64,000 nucleotides of DNA, taken from positions 34,976 to 98,975 of the forward strand of contig NZ_BMVB01000015.1 in the NCBI RefSeq assembly GCF_014650495.1, read 5' to 3'. The DNA is from Streptomyces cinnamoneus (GTDB taxonomy: Bacteria > Actinomycetota > Actinomycetes > Streptomycetales > Streptomycetaceae). Each line of letters starts with the position of its first letter. Positions within the stretch are counted from its first letter, which is position 1. This document shows positions 23,212-31,614 of this stretch, piece after piece. Below the pieces are notes generated by a model that did not search any database, had not been told where the DNA came from, and was given only the letters and a program-made list of their open reading frames with translations. Both the position numbers and the translations under genes were made by a program.

Positions 23212-24261
23212 CTATCGCGTCTCGGTCACCTTGGCCAGGGCCCGCGGCGCATCCGGGTCCTGCCCGCGGGCGACGGCGACCTCGTGGGCCAGCATCTGCA
23301 ACGGAAGGATCTCCAGCACCGGTTGGAGCTCCTCGGCCACCGCCGGGGCCGGCAGGGCGAAGCCGGCCGATGCCCGGGCGACCTCGGCCCGGCCGCCGAC
23401 GACGAACAGGTCGGCACCCCGGCCGCGCAGCCGCTGCAGCACCGGCTGGAGCGCCTCGCCGCCCCTGCCCCCGGGGACGACGGCGATGACGGGCGAGAGG
23501 GCGTCGACCATGGCCAGCGGGCCGTGCAGCAGGTCGGCGCCCGAGTAGGACAGAGCGGGGACGTAGCTGGTCTCCATCAGCTTCAGCGCCGCCTCCTTGG
23601 CGGTGGCGTATCCGTAGCCGCGGGAGGTGAGGAGCATGCGCTCGGCGAAGCGGTAGCGGTCCGCCAGCCGCTTGACCTCCTCGCCGCGCTCCATGATCCG
23701 CAGCGCCGCCTCCGGCAGCGCCCGCGCCTTTGCACCGTCGCCGCCGCGCAGCGCTTCGACGAAGAGGTAGAGGGTGAGCAGCGAGGCGGTGTACGTCTTG
23801 GTCGCGGGGAGGGCCCGTTCCGGGCCGGCCAGGATGTCGAGGTGGTGCTCGCAGACGCCCGCCAGCGGGGAGTCCGCGTTGTTGGTGACCGCCAGCGTGA
23901 CGGCCCCGGCCGCGCGGGCGGCCCGGGTGGAGGCCACGAGGTCGGGCGAGCCGCCGGACTGGCTGACGGTGACGACCAGGACGTCCCTGAGGTCGGGCCG
24001 CGCCCCGTAGATCGTGGTCGTCGACATGGAGGTCAGCCCGCACGGCAGGCCCAGCCGCACCTCCAGGAGGTACTTGGCGTACAGGGCGGCGTTGTCGGAC
24101 GTGCCGCGTGCGGTGAGGAGGACGAACCGGGGCCCGCGGGCGGCGATCCGTGCGGCGGTCTCCCGGATCCGGTCGGCGCCCTCGTCGAGGATGCGGCGCA
24201 GGACGACGGGCTGCTCGGTCATCTCGCCGGACATGAGACGGCCCGGCCGCTCCCTGGTCAT
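23212..24261 (-). CDS. SIS-domain sugar-phosphate isomerase/deaminase-like protein (GlmS C-terminal type)
   Basis: 349-residue protein with two SIS domains and no glutaminase domain. Sugar-phosphate-binding signatures are LLTARGTSDNAALYAKYLLE, VTVSQSGGSPDLVAS and the second-domain TSRGYGYATAKEAALKLME. The C-terminal ALAKVTETR is the typical end of GlmS-like isomerases. Likely substrates are glucosamine-6-phosphate or another amino-sugar phosphate. It is divergent from nagB with a dre site in the shared 113-bp promoter region, which supports control by DasR. Start is uncertain: the ATG at 24261, 24234 or 24222. Confidence 0.82.
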   Translation of the reverse strand: MTRERPGRLMSGEMTEQPVVLRRILDEGADRIRETAARIAARGPRFVLLTARGTSDNAALYAKYLLEVRLGLPCGLTSMSTTTIYGARPDLRDVLVVTVSQSGGSPDLVASTRAARAAGAVTLAVTNNADSPLAGVCEHHLDILAGPERALPATKTYTASLLTLYLFVEALRGGDGAKARALPEAALRIMERGEEVKRLADRYRFAERMLLTSRGYGYATAKEAALKLMETSYVPALSYSGADLLHGPLAMVDALSPVIAVVPGGRGGEALQPVLQRLRGRGADLFVVGGRAEVARASAGFALPAPAVAEELQPVLEILPLQMLAHEVAVARGQDPDAPRALAKVTETR

Positions 24262-24330
24262 GGCTCCCAGTCGACCACGCTGCGGGGGCCGCCCGCCAGC
24301 CGGCCGGGCGGCGGGCGCTCTCTGCTAGAT

Positions 24331-24342
24331 TGGTCTATACCA
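24331..24342. promoter_or_regulatory. dre site upstream of nagB (DasR binding)
   Basis: TGGTCTATACCA matches the DasR-responsive palindrome at 11 of 12 positions, 33 bp upstream of the nagB start and within the divergent promoter shared with the SIS gene. A nagB dre site is established in S. coelicolor. Confidence 0.85.
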
Positions 24343-24374
24343 CCGAGTTTATACTTCAGATCGGCAGGCCCAGC

Positions 24375-25160
24375 GTGGAAATTGTCATCGTTCCGGACGC
24401 CAAGGCAGGCGGCGAACTGATTGCGGACACCATCGCCGCCCTGCTGGGCCGCAAGCCCGATGCCCTGCTCGGCGTGGCCACCGGCTCGACCCCGCTGCCC
24501 GTCTACGAGGCGCTGGCGGCCAAGGTCCGCACGGGTGCCGTCGACGCCTCGCGCGCCCGCATCTGCCAGCTCGACGAGTACGTCGGACTGCCCGCCGACC
24601 ACCCCGAGTCCTACCGCTCGGTGGTGCTGCGCGAGGTGGTCGAGCCGCTCGGCCTGACCGAGGCGTCCTTCATGGGCCCCGACGGCACCGCCGAGGACGT
24701 CCAGGCCGCCTGCGAGGCGTACGACCGCGCGCTGCCGGCGGCCGGCGGCGTGGACCTGCAGCTGCTCGGCATCGGCACCGACGGGCACATCGGCTTCAAC
24801 GAGCCGTGCTCCTCCCTCGCCTCCCGCACCCGCATCAAGACGCTGACGCAGCAGACCCGCGTCGACAACGCGCGCTTCTTCGACGGCGACATCGACCAGG
24901 TGCCGCACCACGTCATCACCCAGGGCATCGGCACCATCCTGGAGGCCCGCCACCTGGTGCTGCTGGCGACGGGCCAGGGCAAGGCGGACGCCGTGGCAGC
25001 GAGCGTGGAGGGCCCGGTCTCGGCGTTCGTGCCCGCCTCCGCGCTGCAGCTGCATCCGCACGCGACGGTCGTCGTCGACGAGGCCGCGGCCTCGAAGCTG
25101 AAGCTGGCCGACTACTTCCGCGCCACGTACGCGGCGAAGCCGGCCTGGCAGGGGCTGTAA
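24375..25160 (+). CDS. nagB: Glucosamine-6-phosphate deaminase NagB
   Basis: 261-residue enzyme converting glucosamine-6-phosphate to fructose-6-phosphate and ammonia, the step that sends GlcNAc carbon into glycolysis. Motifs are LGVATGSTPLPVYEAL, QLDEYVG and the catalytic loop GIGTDGHIGFNEP (about 134-146). The length equals the family norm with the GTG at 24375. It lies next to the das operon on the opposite strand, with a dre site upstream and a very strong shared terminator downstream. Confidence 0.95.
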   Translation: MEIVIVPDAKAGGELIADTIAALLGRKPDALLGVATGSTPLPVYEALAAKVRTGAVDASRARICQLDEYVGLPADHPESYRSVVLREVVEPLGLTEASFMGPDGTAEDVQAACEAYDRALPAAGGVDLQLLGIGTDGHIGFNEPCSSLASRTRIKTLTQQTRVDNARFFDGDIDQVPHHVITQGIGTILEARHLVLLATGQGKADAVAASVEGPVSAFVPASALQLHPHATVVVDEAAASKLKLADYFRATYAAKPAWQGL

Positions 25161-25167
25161 TTTCCTT

Positions 25168-25244
25168 GTCCTCCATCGCCGGACGGGCTCGATTCGAGCC
25201 CGTCCGGCGATGGAGGACCGGGGGTCCGGGGGCGGAGCCCCCGG
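25168..25244. terminator. Double hairpin terminator between nagB and dasD
   Basis: First stem: 25 bp perfect, 25168-25192 with 25194-25218. Second stem: CCGGGGGC (25226-25233), loop GGA, GCCCCCGG (25237-25244). The combination is a repeat-like intergenic element that I recall from many Streptomyces loci. It separates convergent genes. Confidence 0.85.
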
Positions 25245-25271
25245 TTACGGGGAGGGGCGGGGCGGGGAGAA

Positions 25272-26756
25272 TTACGCCTCCGCGATGACCTCCGCCGCAG
25301 CCAAGCCGCACACCCGCGCCGCACCATGCGTCGCGATGTGCAACGCCCCGGTCGGCGGCGCCTCGTTGAGCCCCATCTCCACGACGACCGTGTCCGGCCG
25401 GGCCGCCACCAGCGCGCCCAGCGCACGGGCCATCCACGGATGCCGGTGGACGTCGCGCACGACCGCGACGACCCGCCGCTCCCCCGCCGCCGCCAGCACC
25501 GCTTCCGCGCCGGCCGACCCGGGTCCGTACGTCCCGGTCTCCGTTCCCGGCAGCAGCCGCACCAGTTCCGCGCCCACGCCCCACGGCGTCTCGTCGCCGA
25601 CGGCGATGTTGGCCAGTGGCGTGAACGCCGCGACGTGCACGGGCGCCGAGAGGGGCGCGCAGCCGGGCGAGGCCGTCACCCGCAGGGCCCGCCGCGCCGC
25701 CTCCAGCCCCACCTCCGGGGCCGGTGCGGCTCCCTCCCGTGCCGCACCCGCCCCCGAGGTCCAGGCCGCGAGCGACCGCACCCGGGCGGCGGCGTCCGCG
25801 AGCCGCGACTCCGCCAGCTCCCCGCCCCGCACGGCCGCCACGAGCGCGTCGCGCAGCCGCAGCACCGTCTCCTCGTCGGCCAGGCCGCCGCCCACGCAGA
25901 TGGCGTCGGCGCCCGCGGCGAGGGCCATGACGCTGCCGCGTTCGATGCCGTACGTCGCGGCGATCGCCTGCATCTCCATGCCGTCGGTGACGATCAGGCC
26001 GTCGAAGCCGAGGCCGCCGCGGGTCACCGGGGCGCGCAGCAGCCCGTGCAGGGCGACGGGGCTGAGGGTGGCGGGCAGGACGGGGTCGAGCGCGGGCAGC
26101 AGGATGTGGGCGCTCATCACCGCCTTGGTGCCGGCGGCCACGGCCGCCCGGAAGGGCACCAGTTCGCGCGCGTGCAGCGTGGTGAGGTCCGCGTCGATGC
26201 GCGGCAGGTCGTGGTGGGAGTCGACGGCGGTGTCACCGTGTCCGGGGAAGTGCTTGGTGCAGGCGGCGACGCCGGCGGACTGCAGCCCCTCGACGTAGGC
26301 GGCGGTGTGCCGGGCCACGAGGTGCGGGTCCGCGCCGAAGGACCGGACGCCGATGACGGGGTTGTCCGGGTCGGAGTTGACGTCGGCGGACGGCGCCCAG
26401 TTGAGGTTGACGCCGCACGTGGCGAGGCGGCGGCCGAGCTCGCGGGCGACGGCCCGGGTGAGGGCGGTGTCGTCGACGGTGCCGAGGGCGAGGTTGCCGG
26501 GGAAGGAGGAGCCCGTGCGGACCTCCAGGCGGGTGACGTCGCCGCCCTCCTCGTCGATGGCGACGAGCACGTCCTCGCGCTCGGCGCGCAGCTGTGCGGT
26601 CAGGGCCGCGAGCTGCTCGGGCGAGGCGATGTTGCGGCCGAAGAGGCCGACGGCGGCCAGGCCCTCGCCGAGCCTGCGCAGCAGCCAGCCGGGGGCGGTG
26701 GTGCCGGTGAAGCCGGGCTGGAGGACGGTGAGGGCGTCCTGCGTGAGCGTGTCCAT
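25272..26756 (-). CDS. dasD: Beta-N-acetylhexosaminidase, GH3 family (DasD)
   Basis: 494-residue glycoside hydrolase family 3 enzyme that releases GlcNAc from chitobiose and other GlcNAc oligomers. The NagZ-type signature KHFPGHGDTAVDSHHDLP contains the His of the catalytic dyad, and the nucleophile Asp lies in GLIVTDGMEM. The N-terminal TIM barrel (about 1-330) is followed by a C-terminal extension of about 150 residues. No signal peptide is seen at MDTLTQDALTV, so it should act inside the cell on imported oligomers. ATG at 26756; it is 11 bp downstream of dasC. Confidence 0.93.
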   Translation of the reverse strand: MDTLTQDALTVLQPGFTGTTAPGWLLRRLGEGLAAVGLFGRNIASPEQLAALTAQLRAEREDVLVAIDEEGGDVTRLEVRTGSSFPGNLALGTVDDTALTRAVARELGRRLATCGVNLNWAPSADVNSDPDNPVIGVRSFGADPHLVARHTAAYVEGLQSAGVAACTKHFPGHGDTAVDSHHDLPRIDADLTTLHARELVPFRAAVAAGTKAVMSAHILLPALDPVLPATLSPVALHGLLRAPVTRGGLGFDGLIVTDGMEMQAIAATYGIERGSVMALAAGADAICVGGGLADEETVLRLRDALVAAVRGGELAESRLADAAARVRSLAAWTSGAGAAREGAAPAPEVGLEAARRALRVTASPGCAPLSAPVHVAAFTPLANIAVGDETPWGVGAELVRLLPGTETGTYGPGSAGAEAVLAAAGERRVVAVVRDVHRHPWMARALGALVAARPDTVVVEMGLNEAPPTGALHIATHGAARVCGLAAAEVIAEA

Positions 26757-26767
26757 GGGAAGTAGTG

Positions 26768-27613
26768 CTAGCCCTTCACTGCGCCGGACGTCAGTCCCCC
26801 GACCGCCTTGCGCTGGAGGATGACGAAGAGGATGAGGATCGGCACGGCGAAGAGCGAGGAGGCGGCCATCGTGGCGCCCCAGTCGTCGCCGAAGGTGGTG
26901 CGGAAGCCGGTCAGCCAGAGCGGGAGGGTCTGCGAGCCGGGGTCCTTGTTGAGGATCAGGACCATCGGGAACTCGTTCCACACGGTGATGAAGCCGAAGA
27001 GCGAGGTGGCCATCACGCCGGGGGCGAGCAGCGGGAAGACGACCCGGACGAACGCCTGGAAGCGGGTGCAGCCGTCGACCATCGCGGACTCCTCCAGCTC
27101 CTTGGGCACGGCGGCGACGTAGCCGCGCAGCGTCAGGACGGTGAAGGGCAGCACCATCACGGTGTAGATGGCGGCGAGCGGCAGCAGGCCGTTCAGCATC
27201 TCCGCGTCGCGCACGATCATGTAGTACGCGATGACCATGACCTCCCAGGGAGCCATCTGGGCCATCATCATCACGAGGATGAAGCTCTTGCGGCCCTTGA
27301 AGCGCATGCGGGCGACGGCGAAGGACGCGAGCAGCGCGATGACGAGCGAGAGCCCGACCGCGACGAGGGTGACGGTGAGCGAGTTGCCCACGAGGGTCCA
27401 GAAGCCGTCCGCGTCGACCGCCTTGGTGAAGTGGTCGAGGGTGGGACGGGTCGGGAACCAGACGGGGGTGTCGCTGACGATGTCCTTGTTGGCCTTGAAG
27501 GCCGTGGCGAACATCCAGTAGACGGGGAACGCGAAGACGGTGAAGAGGACGACCGCCGCCGCCCCGGGCCAGACGCGGCCGATGCTGCCGGACAGGGAGC
27601 GTGAGCGCCTCAC
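26768..27613 (-). CDS. dasC: ABC transporter permease DasC (chitobiose/GlcNAc oligomer uptake)
   Basis: 281-residue inner membrane permease of the carbohydrate CUT1 group. The N-terminal helix VVLFTVFAFPVYWMFATAF opens the protein, there are six helices in total, and the EAA loop ELEESAMVDGCTRFQAF is present for contact with the ATPase. The end QRKAVGGLTSGAVKG is classic for MalG-type permeases. The GTG start overlaps the dasB stop by 4 nt. No ATPase is encoded here; in Streptomyces the shared MsiK ATPase serves this system. Confidence 0.94.
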   Translation of the reverse strand: MRRSRSLSGSIGRVWPGAAAVVLFTVFAFPVYWMFATAFKANKDIVSDTPVWFPTRPTLDHFTKAVDADGFWTLVGNSLTVTLVAVGLSLVIALLASFAVARMRFKGRKSFILVMMMAQMAPWEVMVIAYYMIVRDAEMLNGLLPLAAIYTVMVLPFTVLTLRGYVAAVPKELEESAMVDGCTRFQAFVRVVFPLLAPGVMATSLFGFITVWNEFPMVLILNKDPGSQTLPLWLTGFRTTFGDDWGATMAASSLFAVPILILFVILQRKAVGGLTSGAVKG

Positions 27614-28590
27614 AGCTCGTCCTCCTCTTGCTTGAGAACCAGGCGCAGGTAGTACGCGGTGAGGGCCAGCAGGATCACGATGGTGAGGATGGAGATGGCG
27701 GACCCCATGCCGAAGTGCTGGCTGCCCATGCCCTCCTGGAAGGCGTAGACGGGCAGGGTCTCGGTGAGCCGGTCGGGGCCGCCCTCGTTGATCGCGAAGA
27801 CCTGGGTGAAGGACTTGAAGACCCAGATGACCTCAAGGAAGGTCGTGGCGAGGAAGAAGGGCTTGAGGAAGGGGAAGGTCACCGAGGTGAACTGCTTCCG
27901 GCTGCCGGCGCCGTCCAGTGAGGCGGCCTCGTACAGCTCCTTGGGGATCGTGGTGGTCGCGGCGTAGAGGTTGATCGCCACGAAGGGGATCGACTGCCAG
28001 ACGATCAGCACGGTGATGACGAAGAAGGTGGACAGCTGGCCGCTGGTCCAGTTGAAGTCGGCCATCGCGTGCCAGCCGAGCCCGTCCAGCACGTGGTTGA
28101 CGACGCCGAAGCGCTGGTCGAAGAGCCACTGGAAGACGGTGGTCGCCGCGACGACGGGCATGGCCCAGGCGAGGACGAGGCCGAGCGCGAGCAGCAGCCG
28201 CAGCCTGGTGCCCAGGCGGGCGAGCAGCAGGCCGATCAGGCAGCCGAGCGTCATGATCAGCACGACGTTGACGGCGGTGAAGACCACCGAACGGCCGGTG
28301 ACGGACCAGAACTCGGAACTGCCCAGCACCTCGCCGTAGTTGTCGAAGCCGACCCACTCGGTGACGTGCCGGATCAGCTGGCGCTTGTTGAGGTTCTGCA
28401 GCGACAGCAGGCCGTTCTTGACCATCGTCCAGCCGAGCAGCAGCACGGTGAGGAGGACGGCGGGGAGGATCAGCAGGTACGGGACGCTCCGGGCGGCCCG
28501 CTCGCCGCGGGGGCGGGACGGCGGTGCGCCGCCCTTGCCGATCGGGGGCGCGGGCCGGGTGGCCGGCACCTCTTCGGTCTGCGCTGACAT
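27610..28590 (-). CDS. dasB: ABC transporter permease DasB (chitobiose/GlcNAc oligomer uptake)
   Basis: 326-residue MalF-type permease partner of DasC. A polar head (1-35) precedes six membrane helices starting VPYLLILPAVLLTVLLLGW. The EAA loop is ELYEAASLDGAGSRKQF. It lies 96 bp downstream of dasA and overlaps dasC. Confidence 0.94.
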   Translation of the reverse strand: MSAQTEEVPATRPAPPIGKGGAPPSRPRGERAARSVPYLLILPAVLLTVLLLGWTMVKNGLLSLQNLNKRQLIRHVTEWVGFDNYGEVLGSSEFWSVTGRSVVFTAVNVVLIMTLGCLIGLLLARLGTRLRLLLALGLVLAWAMPVVAATTVFQWLFDQRFGVVNHVLDGLGWHAMADFNWTSGQLSTFFVITVLIVWQSIPFVAINLYAATTTIPKELYEAASLDGAGSRKQFTSVTFPFLKPFFLATTFLEVIWVFKSFTQVFAINEGGPDRLTETLPVYAFQEGMGSQHFGMGSAISILTIVILLALTAYYLRLVLKQEEDEL

Positions 28591-28686
28591 CGTCGTCCGC
28601 CTTCTCCCCTGTGCAAGCTGTGGAACGGTGTTACGTGGGAGGCGGTCGCGTGGACGTACGGGCGTCCGCCCGCGCGACCGGCCGGG

Positions 28687-29958
28687 TCACTGCTTCTGAC
28701 TGAGGCGCTTGTTCATGTCGGCCTCGACCTGCTTGGCCGCCTCCTCGGGCGACTTGCCGCCCAGGACGGCCGTCATGTACGCCTTGATCGGGTTGGGGGC
28801 GTTCTCCACCGCGGCCCACTCGGGGATCAGCGGGGTGGTGCCGCCGCCCTTGGCGGCGGGGGCGGCGGCCTCGGCGGCCGCGTTGCCCTTCACGTTGGCC
28901 AGCAGCGCTTCCTTGTTGGGGATCGAGCCGACCTCCCTGGAGAGGGCGCCCTCGTTCTTGTCGGACAGTGCGATCTTCAGGAACTCCTTCGCGAGGTCCT
29001 TCTTCTTGCTGCCCTCGGAGATCGCGAGGTTGGAGCCGCCGAGGAAGACGCCCTCGGGCTTGTCGGCGCTCTCACCGGGGACGGTGAAGTAGCCGATCTC
29101 CTTCTCGATCTCCGGGTTCGCCTTGATCGCGGTCTGGGCCTCCCAGCCCATGCCGATGAACGCGCCGGTCTTGCCCTTGGCGAAGACGTCGGCCTGCTGG
29201 GGGGTGGCCTCGTCCTTGTCCTTGGGGGCCTTGGAGAAGGACTGGTACTGCTTGTAGATGTCCATGGCCTTGGCGACCTTGGGGTCGCCGAGGTTGGAGA
29301 CGTACTTCTTGCCGTCCTTCTTCACCAGGTCCGCGCCGGTGCCGATGGTCAGGCCGTCGAAGAAGTACCAGTTCTGGCCGGGGAGGTAGAGCGGCTCGGC
29401 GTCGCCCTTCTTCTGGATGGCCTCAAGGTCCTTGAAGAACTCCTCCCGGGTCTTCGGGGTGTCCTTGATGCCCGCGTCGGCCCAGATCTTCTTGTTGTAG
29501 ATGACGACGCGGTTGGCGGCGTACCAGGGGGCGGCGTACTGCTTGCCCTCGAAGACGGCCGGCTTGTTGAGGGACTCGGTCCAGTCGCCGCCGATCTCCT
29601 TCTTGAGGTCGTCGAGCTCGGCGAGGCCGCCGGTCTGGGCGTAGGAGGGCGTCTGGGTGTTGCCGATCTCCACGACGTCCGGCGGGCTGGACTCGGAGAG
29701 GGCGGTGGTGAGCTTCTGCTGGATGCCGTCCCACTTCTGGATCTGGACGTCGAGCTTCGCCCCGGTCTTCTGTTCGAACTCGGCCTGCACGGCCTTGGTC
29801 CAAGCAGGCGGATTCGAGCCATCCATGAACCAGACGGTCAGGGTCTTGCCCTGGGAACCGCCGGCATCCGACTCCTTGTCACTGTCGCTGGACCCACAGG
29901 CAGCAACACTCACCAACATGGCCGCGACACCCGTCGCCGCTATGAGCCCACGCTTCAC
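28687..29958 (-). CDS. dasA: Substrate-binding lipoprotein DasA (chitobiose/GlcNAc oligomers)
   Basis: 423-residue extracytoplasmic solute-binding protein, CUT1 type. Lipoprotein signal MKRGLIAATGVAAMLVSV is followed by the lipobox VAAC (Cys21) and an acidic linker. The mature part has the two-lobed binding-protein fold (TLTVWFMDGSNPPAW, GKTGAFIGMGWEAQ). The Streptomyces protein binds chitobiose and related GlcNAc oligomers. It is the first gene of dasABCD and is preceded by dre sites, so it should be repressed by DasR and induced by GlcN-6-P. Confidence 0.94.
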   Translation of the reverse strand: MKRGLIAATGVAAMLVSVAACGSSDSDKESDAGGSQGKTLTVWFMDGSNPPAWTKAVQAEFEQKTGAKLDVQIQKWDGIQQKLTTALSESSPPDVVEIGNTQTPSYAQTGGLAELDDLKKEIGGDWTESLNKPAVFEGKQYAAPWYAANRVVIYNKKIWADAGIKDTPKTREEFFKDLEAIQKKGDAEPLYLPGQNWYFFDGLTIGTGADLVKKDGKKYVSNLGDPKVAKAMDIYKQYQSFSKAPKDKDEATPQQADVFAKGKTGAFIGMGWEAQTAIKANPEIEKEIGYFTVPGESADKPEGVFLGGSNLAISEGSKKKDLAKEFLKIALSDKNEGALSREVGSIPNKEALLANVKGNAAAEAAAPAAKGGGTTPLIPEWAAVENAPNPIKAYMTAVLGGKSPEEAAKQVEADMNKRLSQKQ

Positions 29959-29990
29959 AGCACTCTCCTCAAGGACCGGATGGTCTTTAA

Positions 29991-30002
29991 TGGTTTAGAC
30001 CA
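29991..30002. promoter_or_regulatory. dre site 1 in the dasA-dasR intergenic region
   Basis: TGGTTTAGACCA, an 11-of-12 match to the DasR palindrome, lies 33 bp upstream of dasA. Confidence 0.85.
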
Positions 30003-30014
30003 GTGCCCGCAGCT

Positions 30015-30026
30015 TGGCCTAGACCT
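30015..30026. promoter_or_regulatory. Possible dre site 2 in the dasA-dasR intergenic region
   Basis: TGGCCTAGACCT differs at two positions from the DasR palindrome and follows site 1 by 24 bp centre to centre. A pair of sites would allow cooperative binding. Confidence 0.6.
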
Positions 30027-30160
30027 TTTGGGGTGTCAAGGGTGTATAAGAGTCGCAGTCGGCTCCGTTACCGGACCGACACCTCAAGGTCGACCCGGGC
30101 TTCTCGGCCCCCTCGGGCCCTGCCCGTGCCACCATGTGACCGCGAAGTACGGAGGAGCCG

Positions 30161-30964
30161 GTGACGGCAGCAGGAACGGAGTCGGGAAGGCGCGCCATGG
30201 CGACCGAGGGCGGCACGACGGAGGGCGGCGGCACCGCGGGGGGCGCGCGGACCGCGCGCGTTCCCAAGTATTACCGGCTCAAACGGCACTTGCTGGACAT
30301 GACCGAAACCATGCCCCCCGGCACCCCCGTGCCGCCGGAGCGCACCCTGGCCGCGGAGTTCGACACCTCGCGCACGACGGTGCGCCAGGCCCTCCAGGAA
30401 CTGGTCGTCGAGGGACGACTCGAACGAATCCAGGGCAAGGGGACATTCGTCGCGAAGCCCAAGGTCTCCCAGGCGCTGCAACTGACCTCCTACACCGAGG
30501 ACATGCGCGCCCAGGGCCTGGAGCCCACCTCGCAGCTGCTCGACATCGGCTACGTCACCGCCGACGACCGGCTCGCCTCCCTGCTCGACATCGCCACGGG
30601 CGGCCGCGTCCTGCGCATCGAGCGGCTGCGGCTGGCCAGCGGCGAGCCCATGGCGATCGAGACGACGCACCTGTCGGCGAAGCGCTTCCCGGCGCTGCGC
30701 CGGAGCCTGGCCAAGTACACCTCCCTCTACACCGCCCTGGCGGAGGTGTACGACGTCCACCTCGCCGAGGCCGAGGAGACCATCGAGACGTCCCTGGCCA
30801 CCCCCCGCGAGGCAAGCCTGCTGAGCACGGACGTGGGGCTGCCGATGCTCATGCTCTCCCGGCACTCCCTGGACGCCGAGGGCAAGCCGGTGGAATGGGT
30901 CCGCTCGGTCTACCGGGGGGACCGCTACAAGTTCGTGGCGCGGCTGCAGCGACCGGCGGCGTAG
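30161..30964 (+). CDS. dasR: GntR/HutC-family regulator DasR
   Basis: 267-residue regulator controlling GlcNAc and chitin use and, in Streptomyces, development and antibiotic production. The GntR winged HTH is VPKYYRLKRHLLDM, PERTLAAEFDTSRTTVRQAL and GRLERIQGKGTFVA (about 32-105). A UTRA effector domain follows (about 115-262), which binds GlcN-6-P and related ligands. The GTG at 30161 has GGAGGA upstream. An ATG at 30197 gives a version closer to the 254 residues I remember for S. coelicolor. Divergent from dasA with shared dre sites. Confidence 0.95.
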   Translation: MTAAGTESGRRAMATEGGTTEGGGTAGGARTARVPKYYRLKRHLLDMTETMPPGTPVPPERTLAAEFDTSRTTVRQALQELVVEGRLERIQGKGTFVAKPKVSQALQLTSYTEDMRAQGLEPTSQLLDIGYVTADDRLASLLDIATGGRVLRIERLRLASGEPMAIETTHLSAKRFPALRRSLAKYTSLYTALAEVYDVHLAEAEETIETSLATPREASLLSTDVGLPMLMLSRHSLDAEGKPVEWVRSVYRGDRYKFVARLQRPAA

Positions 30965-31058
30965 GCACCGCCGGGCCCCGGCGCGGGGCGCGCGGGGGCG
31001 TTCGGCCGGGCGGGGACCCAGGGTGAGCAGTGCCTTGATCACCGCGTACGGTGTCGGA

Positions 31059-31565
31059 ATGAGCCAAGCCGTCGATGCTGTCGATGCCGCCGCGATCGCT
31101 CTGAACGAGCGTTCCTGGACCCCTTCGGACTACGAGCTGGCCCTCGGACGGGAGTTCTTCGCCCGCCGTGACGGGCTGGAGCAGCGTCTCCTTCCGGGCA
31201 TGCCCGCGTGCCCCACCCCTCAGGGCTGGGGCACGCAGCACGTGCTGTGGCTGGAGGACGTGGCCCGCCTGGCCGACGAGATGCTCGCCACCTGGCAGGC
31301 GTGGCTGCCGGGCAGCCACATGATGGCGCTGCTCGGCGCCTACGCCGGGCTGGCCCGGTCGGTCGCACCGCTGTCGGCGCAGCTGGCCCAGGCGTGGGAG
31401 GCCGAGTGGACCGGCCCCGCGAGCCAGCAGGAGACCTCGTGGTGGGAGGACTGGCACCTGCCGCCCGAGCAGCGGCAGCAGATCGACGCGCTGACCGACC
31501 GCCTGGTCGTCGTCGGCTCGGTCATGGTCATGGCCGTCGGCCGGGGGGCCGAGACGGGCCGCTGA
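31059..31565 (+). CDS. Conserved hypothetical protein
   Basis: 168-residue protein without a recognised domain. It is rich in Trp, Ala and Leu with probable helices (QHVLWLEDVARLADEMLATW, MMALLGAYAGLARSVAPLSA) and ends in a hydrophobic segment LVVVGSVMVMAVG. Codon use is typical of the genome. I use the ATG at 31059. A GTG at 31023 is in frame, and neither has a strong ribosome-binding site, so a leaderless start is possible. It follows dasR in the same direction at 94 bp. Confidence 0.65.
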   Translation: MSQAVDAVDAAAIALNERSWTPSDYELALGREFFARRDGLEQRLLPGMPACPTPQGWGTQHVLWLEDVARLADEMLATWQAWLPGSHMMALLGAYAGLARSVAPLSAQLAQAWEAEWTGPASQQETSWWEDWHLPPEQRQQIDALTDRLVVVGSVMVMAVGRGAETGR

Positions 31566-31614
31566 GGCCCGCCCCGGCCGCCCGTCCCCGGCCGGTGGCG
31601 CCGGATACGGCCGG

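Noticed and set aside
28631..28686. Missing ABC ATPase gene in the das operon as a sign of damage
   Set aside because: Streptomyces CUT1 sugar systems normally share the MsiK ATPase encoded elsewhere.
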